Source: Oscillospiraceae bacterium (lineage in GTDB: Bacteria; Bacillota; Clostridia; Oscillospirales; CAG-272). From it: DNA of 42,089 bases. A program made the position numbers and the translations under genes. Within the stretch, counting starts at the first letter, position 1, and the number at the start of each line of letters is the position of its first letter. Positions 7,392 through 14,800 of the stretch are shown one piece after another. The notes beneath the pieces are model-generated. The model saw only the letters and a program-made list of their open reading frames with translations, did no database searches and was not told where the DNA came from. The stretch lies in NCBI GenBank assembly GCA_015064025.1, contig SVSZ01000006.1:1-42089 (forward strand). Reading direction: 5' to 3'.

Positions 7392-8900
7392 ATGGCTGTT
7401 GCAACAAAGGAATTTTTGAGCGCATTGGAAGAGCGGGTGCAGGAAATGCGCACGGCGATCAGAGAAAGAGAAGACAGTACGGATATTCGCGGCACGACCT
7501 ATTACGTCAGTGCGAGCGGAAACGATGAAAACGACGGAAAAAGCCCCGCGAGCGCATGGAAAACGCCGGCGCGCGTGTCGGAAGCCTCTCTCCGCGCGGG
7601 CGACGGTGTGCTGTTTTGCCGCGGCGACGTATTCCGCGGTCAGCTGAAAACCAAGGCAGGCGTCCTTTACGGCGCTTACGGAAAGGGAGCAAAACCCTGC
7701 CTTTTTGCATGGGAGGAAAATCTTGCAAGCCGAGCGCTCTGGGAGATATATGACAGTGAGCACCACATCTGGAAATATACAAAGAGGATCCTCGACGTCG
7801 GCACGCTCGTCTTTGACGAGGGGGCTGCGCACTCCTATAAGCTGATTCCGTCCTACATCGGCGGACGCTTTGTTTGTCGCGACGATGAAAGCCGCCTCTT
7901 TGACATGCGCGCGGAGATGGAGCGCGACCTTGATATTTACTGGCATTATGAGGATACCTTTCTCACAAGACCCTCCAAGGGGGAGGATTTTCCTATCCCC
8001 GACGTGTCGGACAGCACCTACGGAGAGCTTTATCTGCGCTGCGACAGAGGAAATCCCGGAGAGATCTTTTCCTCCATTGAAGCTCTGGCGGGAAGAAATC
8101 TTATCGTGGTGGGAGACAATCCCGACGTCACGGTGGAAAATTTGTGCCTCAAATACGTCGGTCGCCACGCGATCGGTGCGGGAGGACGATGCGTGCGCAA
8201 TCTGAAGGTGCGCGGCTGCGAGATCGGTTGGATCGGCGGTGCGATCCAGCACTACTTTGGAACGGATCCCAACTATCCCGAGGGCGGGCGCGGTACGGTG
8301 ACACGCTTTGGAAACGGCATTGAGGTGTACGGCGGATGCGATACCTATGAGGTTTCGGACTGCTACATTTATGAGGTGTACGATGCAGCGATCACTCATC
8401 AGGTCACAACGGGTGGAAATACCTTTGAGATGAAAAATATTGTCTACCGTGACAATCTTGTGGAAAACTGTGTTTATTCCATCGAATATTTCCTTGATAT
8501 GACAGAGGGGGACCGCGAGAGCTACATGGAAAACATTGAGATATGCGGCAACATCCTTCGCAATGCGGGATATGGCTGGGGACAGCAGAGACACAACAAG
8601 CACACGCCCGCGCATATCAAGGGCTGGAGCTACACCAATGCGGTAAAGAGCAATTACAGAGTGCACGACAACGTTTTTGACCGCGCCGCCTACCGTATGC
8701 TTCATCTGGTGGCAGAGAAGGGGGAGTGGTGCCCCGAAATGTACAAAAACACCTACGTCCAGTATACGGGCAATCCTTTGGGACAGTACGGCGGCAAGGA
8801 GAAGGGAGAACCCGAGATCCTTGTCTTCGATGAGCGCGCTGAGGACACGGTGCGCGACGTTTTCCGCGATTCGGGAGCCGAGGTTTACCGTATTTCATAA
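7392..8900 (+). CDS. Right-handed parallel beta-helix repeat protein
   Basis: A 502-residue protein. Near residues 36-60 it has the opening typical of secreted or cytosolic polysaccharide-active beta-helix proteins: TTYYVSASGNDENDGKSP then AWKTPARV, the 'YVS-x-x-G-x-D-x-N-x-G' signature seen in pectate-lyase-like folds. From about 230 to 450 there are regular turns (for example VENLCLKYVG, VRGCEIGWIGG, VSDCYIYEVYDAAI, ICGNILRNAGYGW), consistent with stacked beta-helix coils carrying an open substrate groove. No signal peptide is visible; the first 40 residues are charged, so it may act inside the cell. Function is probably binding or cleavage of a polysaccharide, but no catalytic set can be assigned. 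It is a single-gene unit with its own promoter and a strong hairpin after it. Confidence 0.75.
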   Translation: MAVATKEFLSALEERVQEMRTAIREREDSTDIRGTTYYVSASGNDENDGKSPASAWKTPARVSEASLRAGDGVLFCRGDVFRGQLKTKAGVLYGAYGKGAKPCLFAWEENLASRALWEIYDSEHHIWKYTKRILDVGTLVFDEGAAHSYKLIPSYIGGRFVCRDDESRLFDMRAEMERDLDIYWHYEDTFLTRPSKGEDFPIPDVSDSTYGELYLRCDRGNPGEIFSSIEALAGRNLIVVGDNPDVTVENLCLKYVGRHAIGAGGRCVRNLKVRGCEIGWIGGAIQHYFGTDPNYPEGGRGTVTRFGNGIEVYGGCDTYEVSDCYIYEVYDAAITHQVTTGGNTFEMKNIVYRDNLVENCVYSIEYFLDMTEGDRESYMENIEICGNILRNAGYGWGQQRHNKHTPAHIKGWSYTNAVKSNYRVHDNVFDRAAYRMLHLVAEKGEWCPEMYKNTYVQYTGNPLGQYGGKEKGEPEILVFDERAEDTVRDVFRDSGAEVYRIS

Positions 8901-8910
8901 AGCGCATCAT

Positions 8911-8958
8911 ATACAAAAAGCTTTCGCAGAGCATTCGATCTGCGAAAGCTTTTTGTAT
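8911..8958 (+). terminator. Long perfect hairpin after the beta-helix gene
   Basis: A 20-base perfect stem (ATACAAAAAGCTTTCGCAGA and its complement) with an 8-base loop starts 10 bases after the stop. The A and T runs inside the stem would act as the U tract. Confidence 0.7.
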
Positions 8959-8963
8959 CGCGA

Positions 8964-9555
8964 AACCCCGCCACTATGGCGGGGTTCAAAAAAGGCTATT
9001 GCCGATAAGGAGAAGTGAAATGAGAAAAAGGGGTAGCATGTTTTTGATGAAGAGCCCTCCTCCGGGAGGAGGGGTGTCACGGTGAAACCGTGACGGGGAG
9101 GAGCCCGCGCAGCTTTGAGTACGCACACCCAAGCGGTGTGTCATTTTGTTTCTACACGCAGGCTCCTTCTGTCATTTTGCAAGCAAAATGACACCTCCCT
9201 CTCGGAGGGAGGCTCAATAGCAACCCGTTTACGGGTAGCAAGCATCCGTTGCATGGCTGGCAGGCCAATCTCAAGCACACTTGTGTGCAGCCGGTATCGG
9301 GTAGGGCTATGCCCGAAAATGAAATACCACCCGCTACGCGGGTGGATATTTATTTGGGCTCATGAAAGGGAGACCCTCTCCGTCACGGCTTCGCCGTGCC
9401 ACCTCAACGTTCGCCGTTGGCTCACTACCGCAGTTTGCTTCGCAAACTCGCCCCAAAGGGGGAGGCCAGGCTCTCCCTTTGGGAGAGCTGTCGCCGTAAG
9501 GCGACTGAGAGGGTAACCCTTTGGGAGAGCTGTCGGCGTGAGGCGACGGAGAGAG
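8964..9555. repeat. Gene-free mosaic of short palindromes
   Basis: About 590 bases without a credible gene, packed with small hairpin units: AACCCCGCC/GGCGGGGTT (8964-8986), GTCACGGT/ACCGTGAC, TCATTTTGC/GCAAAATGA, CCTCCCTC/GAGGGAGG, CCACCCGC/GCGGGTGG and CTCTCCC/GGGAGAG. The segments CTCTCCGTCA (9376-9385) and CCTCAACGTTCGCCG (9402-9416) recur in the block at 24960-25145. This is a composite of small dispersed palindromic (REP/MITE-like) elements of a kind seen in Clostridia. It contains the region between the beta-helix and nitrilase-GDPD genes. Confidence 0.7.
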
Positions 9556-11181
9556 TCACGTTGTAAGCGTAGCATTCTTCAACCCGTTTTTGAGGAGCAA
9601 GAGCTCGTTTGTCAGAACGGTATCGATCCCCATAGAGAAGTAATGCTCCGCGTCCTTGACACTGTCGGCGTAGAAGAGGTTGGCGCGGATGCCGTTTGCA
9701 TGAGCACGCGCTATGTCCTCGGCACAGACGTGGTCGCGGTCAAACTGCACCTTGTGGGCACCTGCGGCGATCGCTCGGTCAACAAGCTCCTTGCCGCTTT
9801 CCTCACCGTTCCATATGAGGCAATAGCCGATGTCGGGGGCAGCTTCCTTCAAACGGCGGCAAGCCTCGGCACTGTTGGAGGCGAAGTAAACGTGCCCTGC
9901 GCAGTCGTACCTTTTGACGAGTGCAATCAGCTCCTCCATTTTCAAGGAGGCGTCCGTTCCTTCCCAAATCTTGGCGTGAATATTCATTACCGTGTGCCCT
10001 GCAAGCTTTTCAAGGACATCTTCAAGTGTGGCGATGGGCAGCCCCTTATAGCGGCTGTCATGCCATGCTCCGAAATCAAGCTCCAAAAGCTCCCGATAGG
10101 TATACTCCCCGAGGTTTCCCTTGCCGTTGCTGACACGGTCAAGGCAGGGATCGTGGAGGCAAACGGGGATACCGTCGGCGGTGAGGCGTATATCGAATTC
10201 CACCTCCTGCGTCCCAAGGGAAACGGCACAGGCAAGGGCGGGAAGGGTGTTCTCCGGCATTGCCGCAGAAAAGCCGCGATGTGAGCAAAGACGGGGGTAG
10301 GGCATCACACGGTCAAAGGGAACGATCGCGGCACCGCCGTTGCGGTAGAGCCAAGGGCGTCTGCCCTCCTCGATGTATTCCCAGTGTGCCTTTGGGACAC
10401 CGCCAAAGCCTGCGGGCTTGAAAAATTTGACGTGAGGATCGATCTCACAGCTCTCAAGCCCCATGCGGCTCTTCATGTTGACAAGCTCACGTCCCGTGGG
10501 AGCGATCACGCAGCTGCATCCGCACAGAGGCGAATCTTTTCCAAGGGAGACCGAGGCGCGGATGAGATAGGCGTTTGTGTGATAGCAAAGGAAGCGGTTG
10601 ATGATGGAGAGTGCTTCGTGCGAATCGGTTCTTTGAAGAGAGGCACCGATGATAATGTCAAGCTTCTCCCGCGCCAATTGCGGAAAGTTTTCGTAAAAAT
10701 AAAAATCGTAGCAGGTCAGAAAACCGATGCGAAGTCCCTCGACTTCAAGCACGTAAGGGGGGCGTCTTTCATAGCTGTATGCTACGTCAAGACCGTGTCC
10801 GCCCTCGACCTCGGTCTTGACCTCGCTCGGTGCGGGATGTGCCTTGTAGTATCTGCCAAGGAGCGTTCCCTCTCTGTCAAAGGCATAGGTGGTGTTGCGG
10901 TAGCCGGTCTCGGTCTTGTGCATGGCATTGACGAACAGGAGCGCGCGGCAACGCTTTGCCGTTCTCGCCGCGTGATCAAGCAGGATCGGTCCCAAGCGAT
11001 CTACGGTGCGAAACATTTCACCATTGTCCTTGACGTCGGCGGGAATGTCGCTGTATTCTGGGAGGACGATGAGATCGGAGGTTTCGTCGCATGCGTCCAA
11101 AAGGGAGAGAAGTACGTCAAAATTCTTTTGCACGTCCGCGCCCTCGTAGGAGTAGGGCGGCTGTATCACAGTGACTTTCAT
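9556..11181 (-). CDS. Nitrilase (C-N hydrolase)-glycerophosphodiester phosphodiesterase fusion
   Basis: A 541-residue bifunctional protein. Residues 1-290 are a carbon-nitrogen hydrolase with the catalytic triad E42 (LPEYSD), K113 (YYKAHP) and C157 (LTCYDF). Residues 298-541 are a GDPD TIM barrel beginning SHRGFSAAMPENT. H301/R302, the acidic pair in EVEFDIR (E328, D330) and H343 (LHDP) supply the metal and acid-base residues. The first half would hydrolyse an amide or nitrile; the second releases glycerol-3-phosphate from glycerophosphodiesters. There is no signal peptide, so both act in the cytoplasm. The frame is continuous with no internal RBS, so this is a true fusion. The RBS is AAAGGAAA before the ATG. 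The two activities may act on one substrate such as a glycerophospho-amide, but that is inference. Confidence 0.85.
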   Translation of the reverse strand: MKVTVIQPPYSYEGADVQKNFDVLLSLLDACDETSDLIVLPEYSDIPADVKDNGEMFRTVDRLGPILLDHAARTAKRCRALLFVNAMHKTETGYRNTTYAFDREGTLLGRYYKAHPAPSEVKTEVEGGHGLDVAYSYERRPPYVLEVEGLRIGFLTCYDFYFYENFPQLAREKLDIIIGASLQRTDSHEALSIINRFLCYHTNAYLIRASVSLGKDSPLCGCSCVIAPTGRELVNMKSRMGLESCEIDPHVKFFKPAGFGGVPKAHWEYIEEGRRPWLYRNGGAAIVPFDRVMPYPRLCSHRGFSAAMPENTLPALACAVSLGTQEVEFDIRLTADGIPVCLHDPCLDRVSNGKGNLGEYTYRELLELDFGAWHDSRYKGLPIATLEDVLEKLAGHTVMNIHAKIWEGTDASLKMEELIALVKRYDCAGHVYFASNSAEACRRLKEAAPDIGYCLIWNGEESGKELVDRAIAAGAHKVQFDRDHVCAEDIARAHANGIRANLFYADSVKDAEHYFSMGIDTVLTNELLLLKNGLKNATLTT

Positions 11182-11255
11182 GGTATGGTTTTCCTTTGCT
11201 TGTGTTGAAAATATAACATAAAATGTGCATGAATATATAATCTAACCAAAAAATG

Positions 11256-11296
11256 CAACATAATATGTTGACAAATTGGGTACGATGTGATATACT
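11256..11296 (+). promoter_or_regulatory. Toxin-antitoxin promoter with overlapping palindrome
   Basis: TTGACA (11268-11273), a 17-base spacer and TATACT (11291-11296). The palindrome CAACATA-A-TATGTTG (11256-11270) overlaps the -35, a position expected for repression by the antitoxin or the antitoxin-toxin complex. Confidence 0.7.
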
Positions 11297-11318
11297 ATTA
11301 TCGAAAGGAGTTGATATT

Positions 11319-11600
11319 ATGCCTAAAGTATCTACGAACATCAGTATTGATGCTGAAACCAAAGCAAAAGCGCAGGTAATGCTTGCCGATCTTGGAATGG
11401 ATCTCTCTACTGCTGTAAACATTTTTCTTCGGCAAATGCTTTATGAAGGTGGAATCCCATTTTCTATTACAAGAGAAGTGCCGAACAAGATCACCCTTGA
11501 TGCGATGAAAGAAGCGCAGGAAATGTTCCGTTCTCCTGAAAAATATAAGAGGTATGACAACGTAGATAGTATGATGGAGGACATTTTAGGTGAAGTATGA
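11319..11600 (+). CDS. dinJ: RelB/DinJ family antitoxin
   Basis: A 93-residue protein started at the ATG with AAAGGAG eight bases upstream. The N-terminus (about 5-45) is a ribbon-helix-helix: TNISIDAETKAKAQ, then LADLGMDLSTAVNIFLRQ, which is the RelB/DinJ signature. The C-terminal half is the toxin-binding tail (from about KITLDAMKEAQEMF). It would neutralise the downstream YafQ-like RNase and, with it, bind the palindrome overlapping its own promoter. It overlaps the toxin start by 11 bases, and the toxin RBS (GGAGG) lies inside this gene, so the two are coupled. The family assignment is strong; DinJ as opposed to another RelB subgroup rests on the toxin partner. Confidence 0.9.
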   Translation: MPKVSTNISIDAETKAKAQVMLADLGMDLSTAVNIFLRQMLYEGGIPFSITREVPNKITLDAMKEAQEMFRSPEKYKRYDNVDSMMEDILGEV

Positions 11601-11865
11601 AATCGTTCCTTCCAATCAATTCAGGAAAGATTTGAGGCTTGCGCAAAAGCGTGGTTATGACCTTGATAAAATGAAGAAGGTGGTCTCGGCCCTCGCGAAC
11701 GGCGAAACACTTGAAGCAAAATATCGGGATCATCTGTTGACGGGCGATTACGGTGGATTTCGCGAGTGTCACGTTCAACCTGATTGGTTACTTGTATATC
11801 AGATAGACGGAGACAGGTTGATACTGTTTTTGGCTCGAACGGGCACGCATAGTGACTTATTTTAA
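11590..11865 (+). CDS. yafQ: YafQ family mRNA interferase toxin
   Basis: A 91-residue RelE-superfamily toxin. YafQ active-site-type residues are visible: H49 in KYRDHLLTG, H62 and D66 in ECHVQPDWLLVY, and H87 in the C-terminal GTHSDLF. Such toxins cut mRNA on the ribosome and arrest growth when the antitoxin is degraded. The start is GTG at 11590, nine bases after GGAGG inside the antitoxin gene. It ends just before a hairpin terminator. The set of histidines looks complete, so the toxin is probably active. Confidence 0.92.
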   Translation: MKYEIVPSNQFRKDLRLAQKRGYDLDKMKKVVSALANGETLEAKYRDHLLTGDYGGFRECHVQPDWLLVYQIDGDRLILFLARTGTHSDLF

Positions 11866-11866
11866 G

Positions 11867-11911
11867 ATTTACCGATTGGTTTGTGAAAGCTGCCAATCGG
11901 TAAATTTTTTT
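11867..11911 (+). terminator. Terminator after the toxin gene, possibly bidirectional
   Basis: ATTTACCGATTGG pairs with CCAATCGGTAAAT and is followed by a run of seven T. It also lies at the end of the convergent glycopolymer operon (stop at 11927). Confidence 0.8.
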
Positions 11912-11926
11912 ATAATCAAACGGTAT

Positions 11927-13642
11927 TCAAAGCCCAAGATAGTGATCCCAGAATTCGAAGGAGCGCATCCTCTCAAAGCTTTCACGGTAGCTTTTTGCCG
12001 CACGGCGATAGCCGAAGAGGAGCTTAAATGCCATGTTCACAGCCGACGCAAGGCAAGAAAAGAACCTCCACGAGCTTTTTTCAAAGACGTAGCCACTGTC
12101 CGATGCTTGCTGGTACTGTATCGTACGGCGATAAAATCGGTACACACCCGGTCTTGCCGAGGGCAGGGGCATTGCCGCCGTTTTCTTTCGCAATAGCACG
12201 TTTGGCAACAGGTGTCCACCGAATGTGATCAGCCAAACGGCTTTGGACAAAAGCTTTTTCTTTTGCGGCGTGCTTGCGTTGCGCCACGCGGGATCCCAAT
12301 CGGGAAGCGTTGAAAGCTCTGTCGCGGGTGGGGTCATAGACATGACGGAGCGGTTCAAGGCTTCTGCATTCTGCGTCATGAGAAAATCCGCGCCCTTCAG
12401 AAAATCGTCAAACGCGCGCATGAGAATGGGCATTGCGCTGTAACGGTAAAGGAAGAGATGCTTGGCAGAGACCTTCATCAATCGAAGAATACAGCCAAGT
12501 GTGCCCTGCATGCGGTGTGATGCCAGCATGATCAGCTGATTGCGGACGGTGTAGTACTCCAGATGCATATTATACTTTCCGTCAAAATCCGCGTGTGCCA
12601 CGGCGATGCCGCTCATCGTCACAATGGGGGCGCTTTTACAGCAACGCGTTCCGTATTCCACGTCGTCGAACTTGATAAAGAGAGGAAGTGGCAGTCCGAA
12701 TTCATCTACGTCGGAAAGAGGTAAGCAGAAGCACCACCAGGCACCGTATCCGATCGGTCCGTCGGTGAGATTTTCGACCAGAGCATCACGGCTCCTTACG
12801 TCCAGCCTTGAGTGCAGACTTTCAATATGTGCGCCGTTCCAACGCGCACCCTTTTCATGCTGAAGATACGTGCAGGAGGTGGGAAGCATGGCGGCGCTGA
12901 TATGTGCGTTTTTGTATACAGGGGAGAGGAGGGAGAGGAATGTCGTCATTCTCTCAAGCGCCTCCGGGTAGATCACAATGTCGTCATCCATCAGAATCAC
13001 GTGCGTGTGTCCCGCACGCTTTGCCTCCATGATACCGCGTGTAAAGCCTGCGCTTCCTCCGTAGTTGGGGTTGCGGAAAAGGGAAACGCGGTCTCCTTCA
13101 AGCGCTTCCTTTTCTACCGTGCCGCCGTTGTCCACAACAATGATACGGTCCATATAAGGAATGCTTGCTTTTTGGAGGATCCTGAGATTGTTTTTCAGAT
13201 ATTCCTCACGTCGATAGGTACAGATGGCAATGGCACAGGAGGGAGGCGTACCTTCGGCATCGCTCCAATATTCTCCCTCAAGGAAGATCGTTTCCTCCAG
13301 TGCGTCGATCACGGGATAGAGGAAGGAATCCTTTGAAAGTGCAGAGAGGGAAACGCTTAAGGAGAAGCGTTCCTTCGTTTGGACAGACGCGACCGTACGT
13401 TCCTCCTTGCCGTCATAGGTGCAGAGAGAGACGCGGGCGCAGCCCTTGACGGTGCCGCGAAAGGTGACGGCGTCAAGTATTGTGTACTGTTGGTACTTTG
13501 CGTGGGTAAAGCTGTTGAAGTAGGTATCAAAAGAGAGGCGCTCCCCACTCTTCAGTGTGATGCGCCCCTCGCTTTCGGTTCCGCCGCGGAAATACAGCGA
13601 AGGGTGCTCACCCTGTGAAATAACGATTCTCTGTATTCGCAT
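11927..13642 (-). CDS. GlfT2-like galactofuranosyltransferase (GT2)
   Basis: A 571-residue GT-A glycosyltransferase with the architecture of mycobacterial GlfT2: an N-terminal beta-sandwich (about 1-130), a GT-A domain (about 135-380) and a C-terminal helical part. The nucleotide-binding start is AIAICTYRRE (about 137-146), the metal-binding motif is DDD (219-221, LMDDDI), the acceptor-side acidic motif is FDD (325-327) and H350 matches the metal His. The NPNYGGSAGFTRG loop (about 191-203) is characteristic. Such enzymes polymerise galactofuranose from UDP-Galf on a lipid-linked acceptor at the inner membrane face. The RBS is GAGGTAAC. It lies 25 bases downstream of the UDP-galactopyranose mutase that would make its donor. 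It is the last gene of the operon. Acceptor and linkage are unknown. Confidence 0.85.
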   Translation of the reverse strand: MRIQRIVISQGEHPSLYFRGGTESEGRITLKSGERLSFDTYFNSFTHAKYQQYTILDAVTFRGTVKGCARVSLCTYDGKEERTVASVQTKERFSLSVSLSALSKDSFLYPVIDALEETIFLEGEYWSDAEGTPPSCAIAICTYRREEYLKNNLRILQKASIPYMDRIIVVDNGGTVEKEALEGDRVSLFRNPNYGGSAGFTRGIMEAKRAGHTHVILMDDDIVIYPEALERMTTFLSLLSPVYKNAHISAAMLPTSCTYLQHEKGARWNGAHIESLHSRLDVRSRDALVENLTDGPIGYGAWWCFCLPLSDVDEFGLPLPLFIKFDDVEYGTRCCKSAPIVTMSGIAVAHADFDGKYNMHLEYYTVRNQLIMLASHRMQGTLGCILRLMKVSAKHLFLYRYSAMPILMRAFDDFLKGADFLMTQNAEALNRSVMSMTPPATELSTLPDWDPAWRNASTPQKKKLLSKAVWLITFGGHLLPNVLLRKKTAAMPLPSARPGVYRFYRRTIQYQQASDSGYVFEKSSWRFFSCLASAVNMAFKLLFGYRRAAKSYRESFERMRSFEFWDHYLGL

Positions 13643-13667
13643 GCGTGTTACCTCGTTTTATTTTTGA

Positions 13668-14774
13668 TCAGTTACCAAACTCGGTCTTTACCGCATCGAG
13701 TGCTGCGATGATGACCTTATCCATGTCATAGTACTTGTACTGTCCGAGGCGTCCTCCGAAGATGACGTTCGGCGTTTTGTCAGCCAGCTCCCGATAGCGC
13801 AGATACAGCTCATTGTTGCGGTCGTTGTTGATCGGATAGTAGGGCTCATCTCCGCTCTTCCACTCGGAGGAATATTCCTTGGAAATAACGGTTTTGGGCT
13901 GCTTTCCGAATTCAAAGTGCTTATGCTCAATGATTCTTGTATAGGGCTGCTCGTGAGAGGTGTAGTTGACGACTGCATTTCCCTGATAGTTTTCGGTATC
14001 GAGGATCTCCGTTTCAAATCTTACACTGCGGTACTCAAGAACACCGAGGCAGAAATCAAAGTAGCGATCGATCTGTCCCGTAAAGACGGTCTTTTGCGCG
14101 GTGTCTGCGTTTTCCTTGATGAAATCAAAGTAGTCGGTGCTAAGCATTACGTCGGAGCCCTCAAGCATCTTTTCGATGATAGGGGTATAGCCGCCGATCG
14201 GAATACCCTGATAACGGTCGTTGAAGTAGTTGTTATCATAGGTGAAGCGCAGAGGAAGGCGCTTGATGATGAAGGAGGGAAGCTCCTTACAGTCTCTTGC
14301 CCACTGCTTTTCGGTGTATTCCTTGATCAGCTTTTTGTAAACGTCCGTGCCGACGAGGGAGAGTGCCTGCTCCTCAAGGTTTTTCGGCTCGGTAATGCCG
14401 AGCTCTGCGATCTGCTCCGCAATCTTCGCCTTGGCTTCATCGGGGGTCTTGACGCCCCACATCTTACTGAAGGTGTTCATGTTGAAGGGGAGATTGTAAA
14501 GCTCGTCGTGATAGATCGCTACGGGAGAGTTGATATAGTGGTTGAACTCCGCAAAGCGGTTGACGTAGTCCCAAACCGCGCGGTCGGAGGTGTGGAAGAT
14601 ATGCGCGCCGTACTTGTGTACGTTGATATCCTCGATCTTCTCGCAGTAAATGTTACCCGCAATATGGTCTCTCTTGTCGATCACAAGGCACTTTTTGCCT
14701 CTTTGCGTTGCCTCGTATGCAAACACTGCGCCGAAGAGTCCTGCTCCGACGATCAAATAATCATATTTTTTCAT
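13668..14774 (-). CDS. glf: UDP-galactopyranose mutase
   Basis: A 368-residue flavoprotein that interconverts UDP-galactopyranose and UDP-galactofuranose in the cytoplasm. It begins with the FAD loop DYLIVGAGLFGAVFA. The GNIYCE, KYGAHIFHTS and WGVKTPDEA segments are hallmark Glf sequences, as is GGRLGQYKYYDMD near the C-terminus, where FAD and substrate meet. The chosen ATG has GAGG upstream; an ATG five codons earlier lacks an RBS. It sits between two genes carrying GlfT2-like domains, so galactofuranose is very likely a component of the polymer made by this operon. Confidence 0.97.
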   Translation of the reverse strand: MKKYDYLIVGAGLFGAVFAYEATQRGKKCLVIDKRDHIAGNIYCEKIEDINVHKYGAHIFHTSDRAVWDYVNRFAEFNHYINSPVAIYHDELYNLPFNMNTFSKMWGVKTPDEAKAKIAEQIAELGITEPKNLEEQALSLVGTDVYKKLIKEYTEKQWARDCKELPSFIIKRLPLRFTYDNNYFNDRYQGIPIGGYTPIIEKMLEGSDVMLSTDYFDFIKENADTAQKTVFTGQIDRYFDFCLGVLEYRSVRFETEILDTENYQGNAVVNYTSHEQPYTRIIEHKHFEFGKQPKTVISKEYSSEWKSGDEPYYPINNDRNNELYLRYRELADKTPNVIFGGRLGQYKYYDMDKVIIAALDAVKTEFGN

Positions 14775-14800
14775 AGCTGAATGCCTCATAAAATTTTATT

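Noticed and set aside
7365-8705. 446-codon reverse open frame
   Set aside because: Antisense to the beta-helix gene, which has promoter, RBS and terminator.
9115-9516. Open frame within the palindrome mosaic
   Set aside because: Built entirely from repeat units, with no RBS or protein family signal.
8964-9555. CRISPR array
   Set aside because: The repeats are different palindromes without uniform length or spacers.
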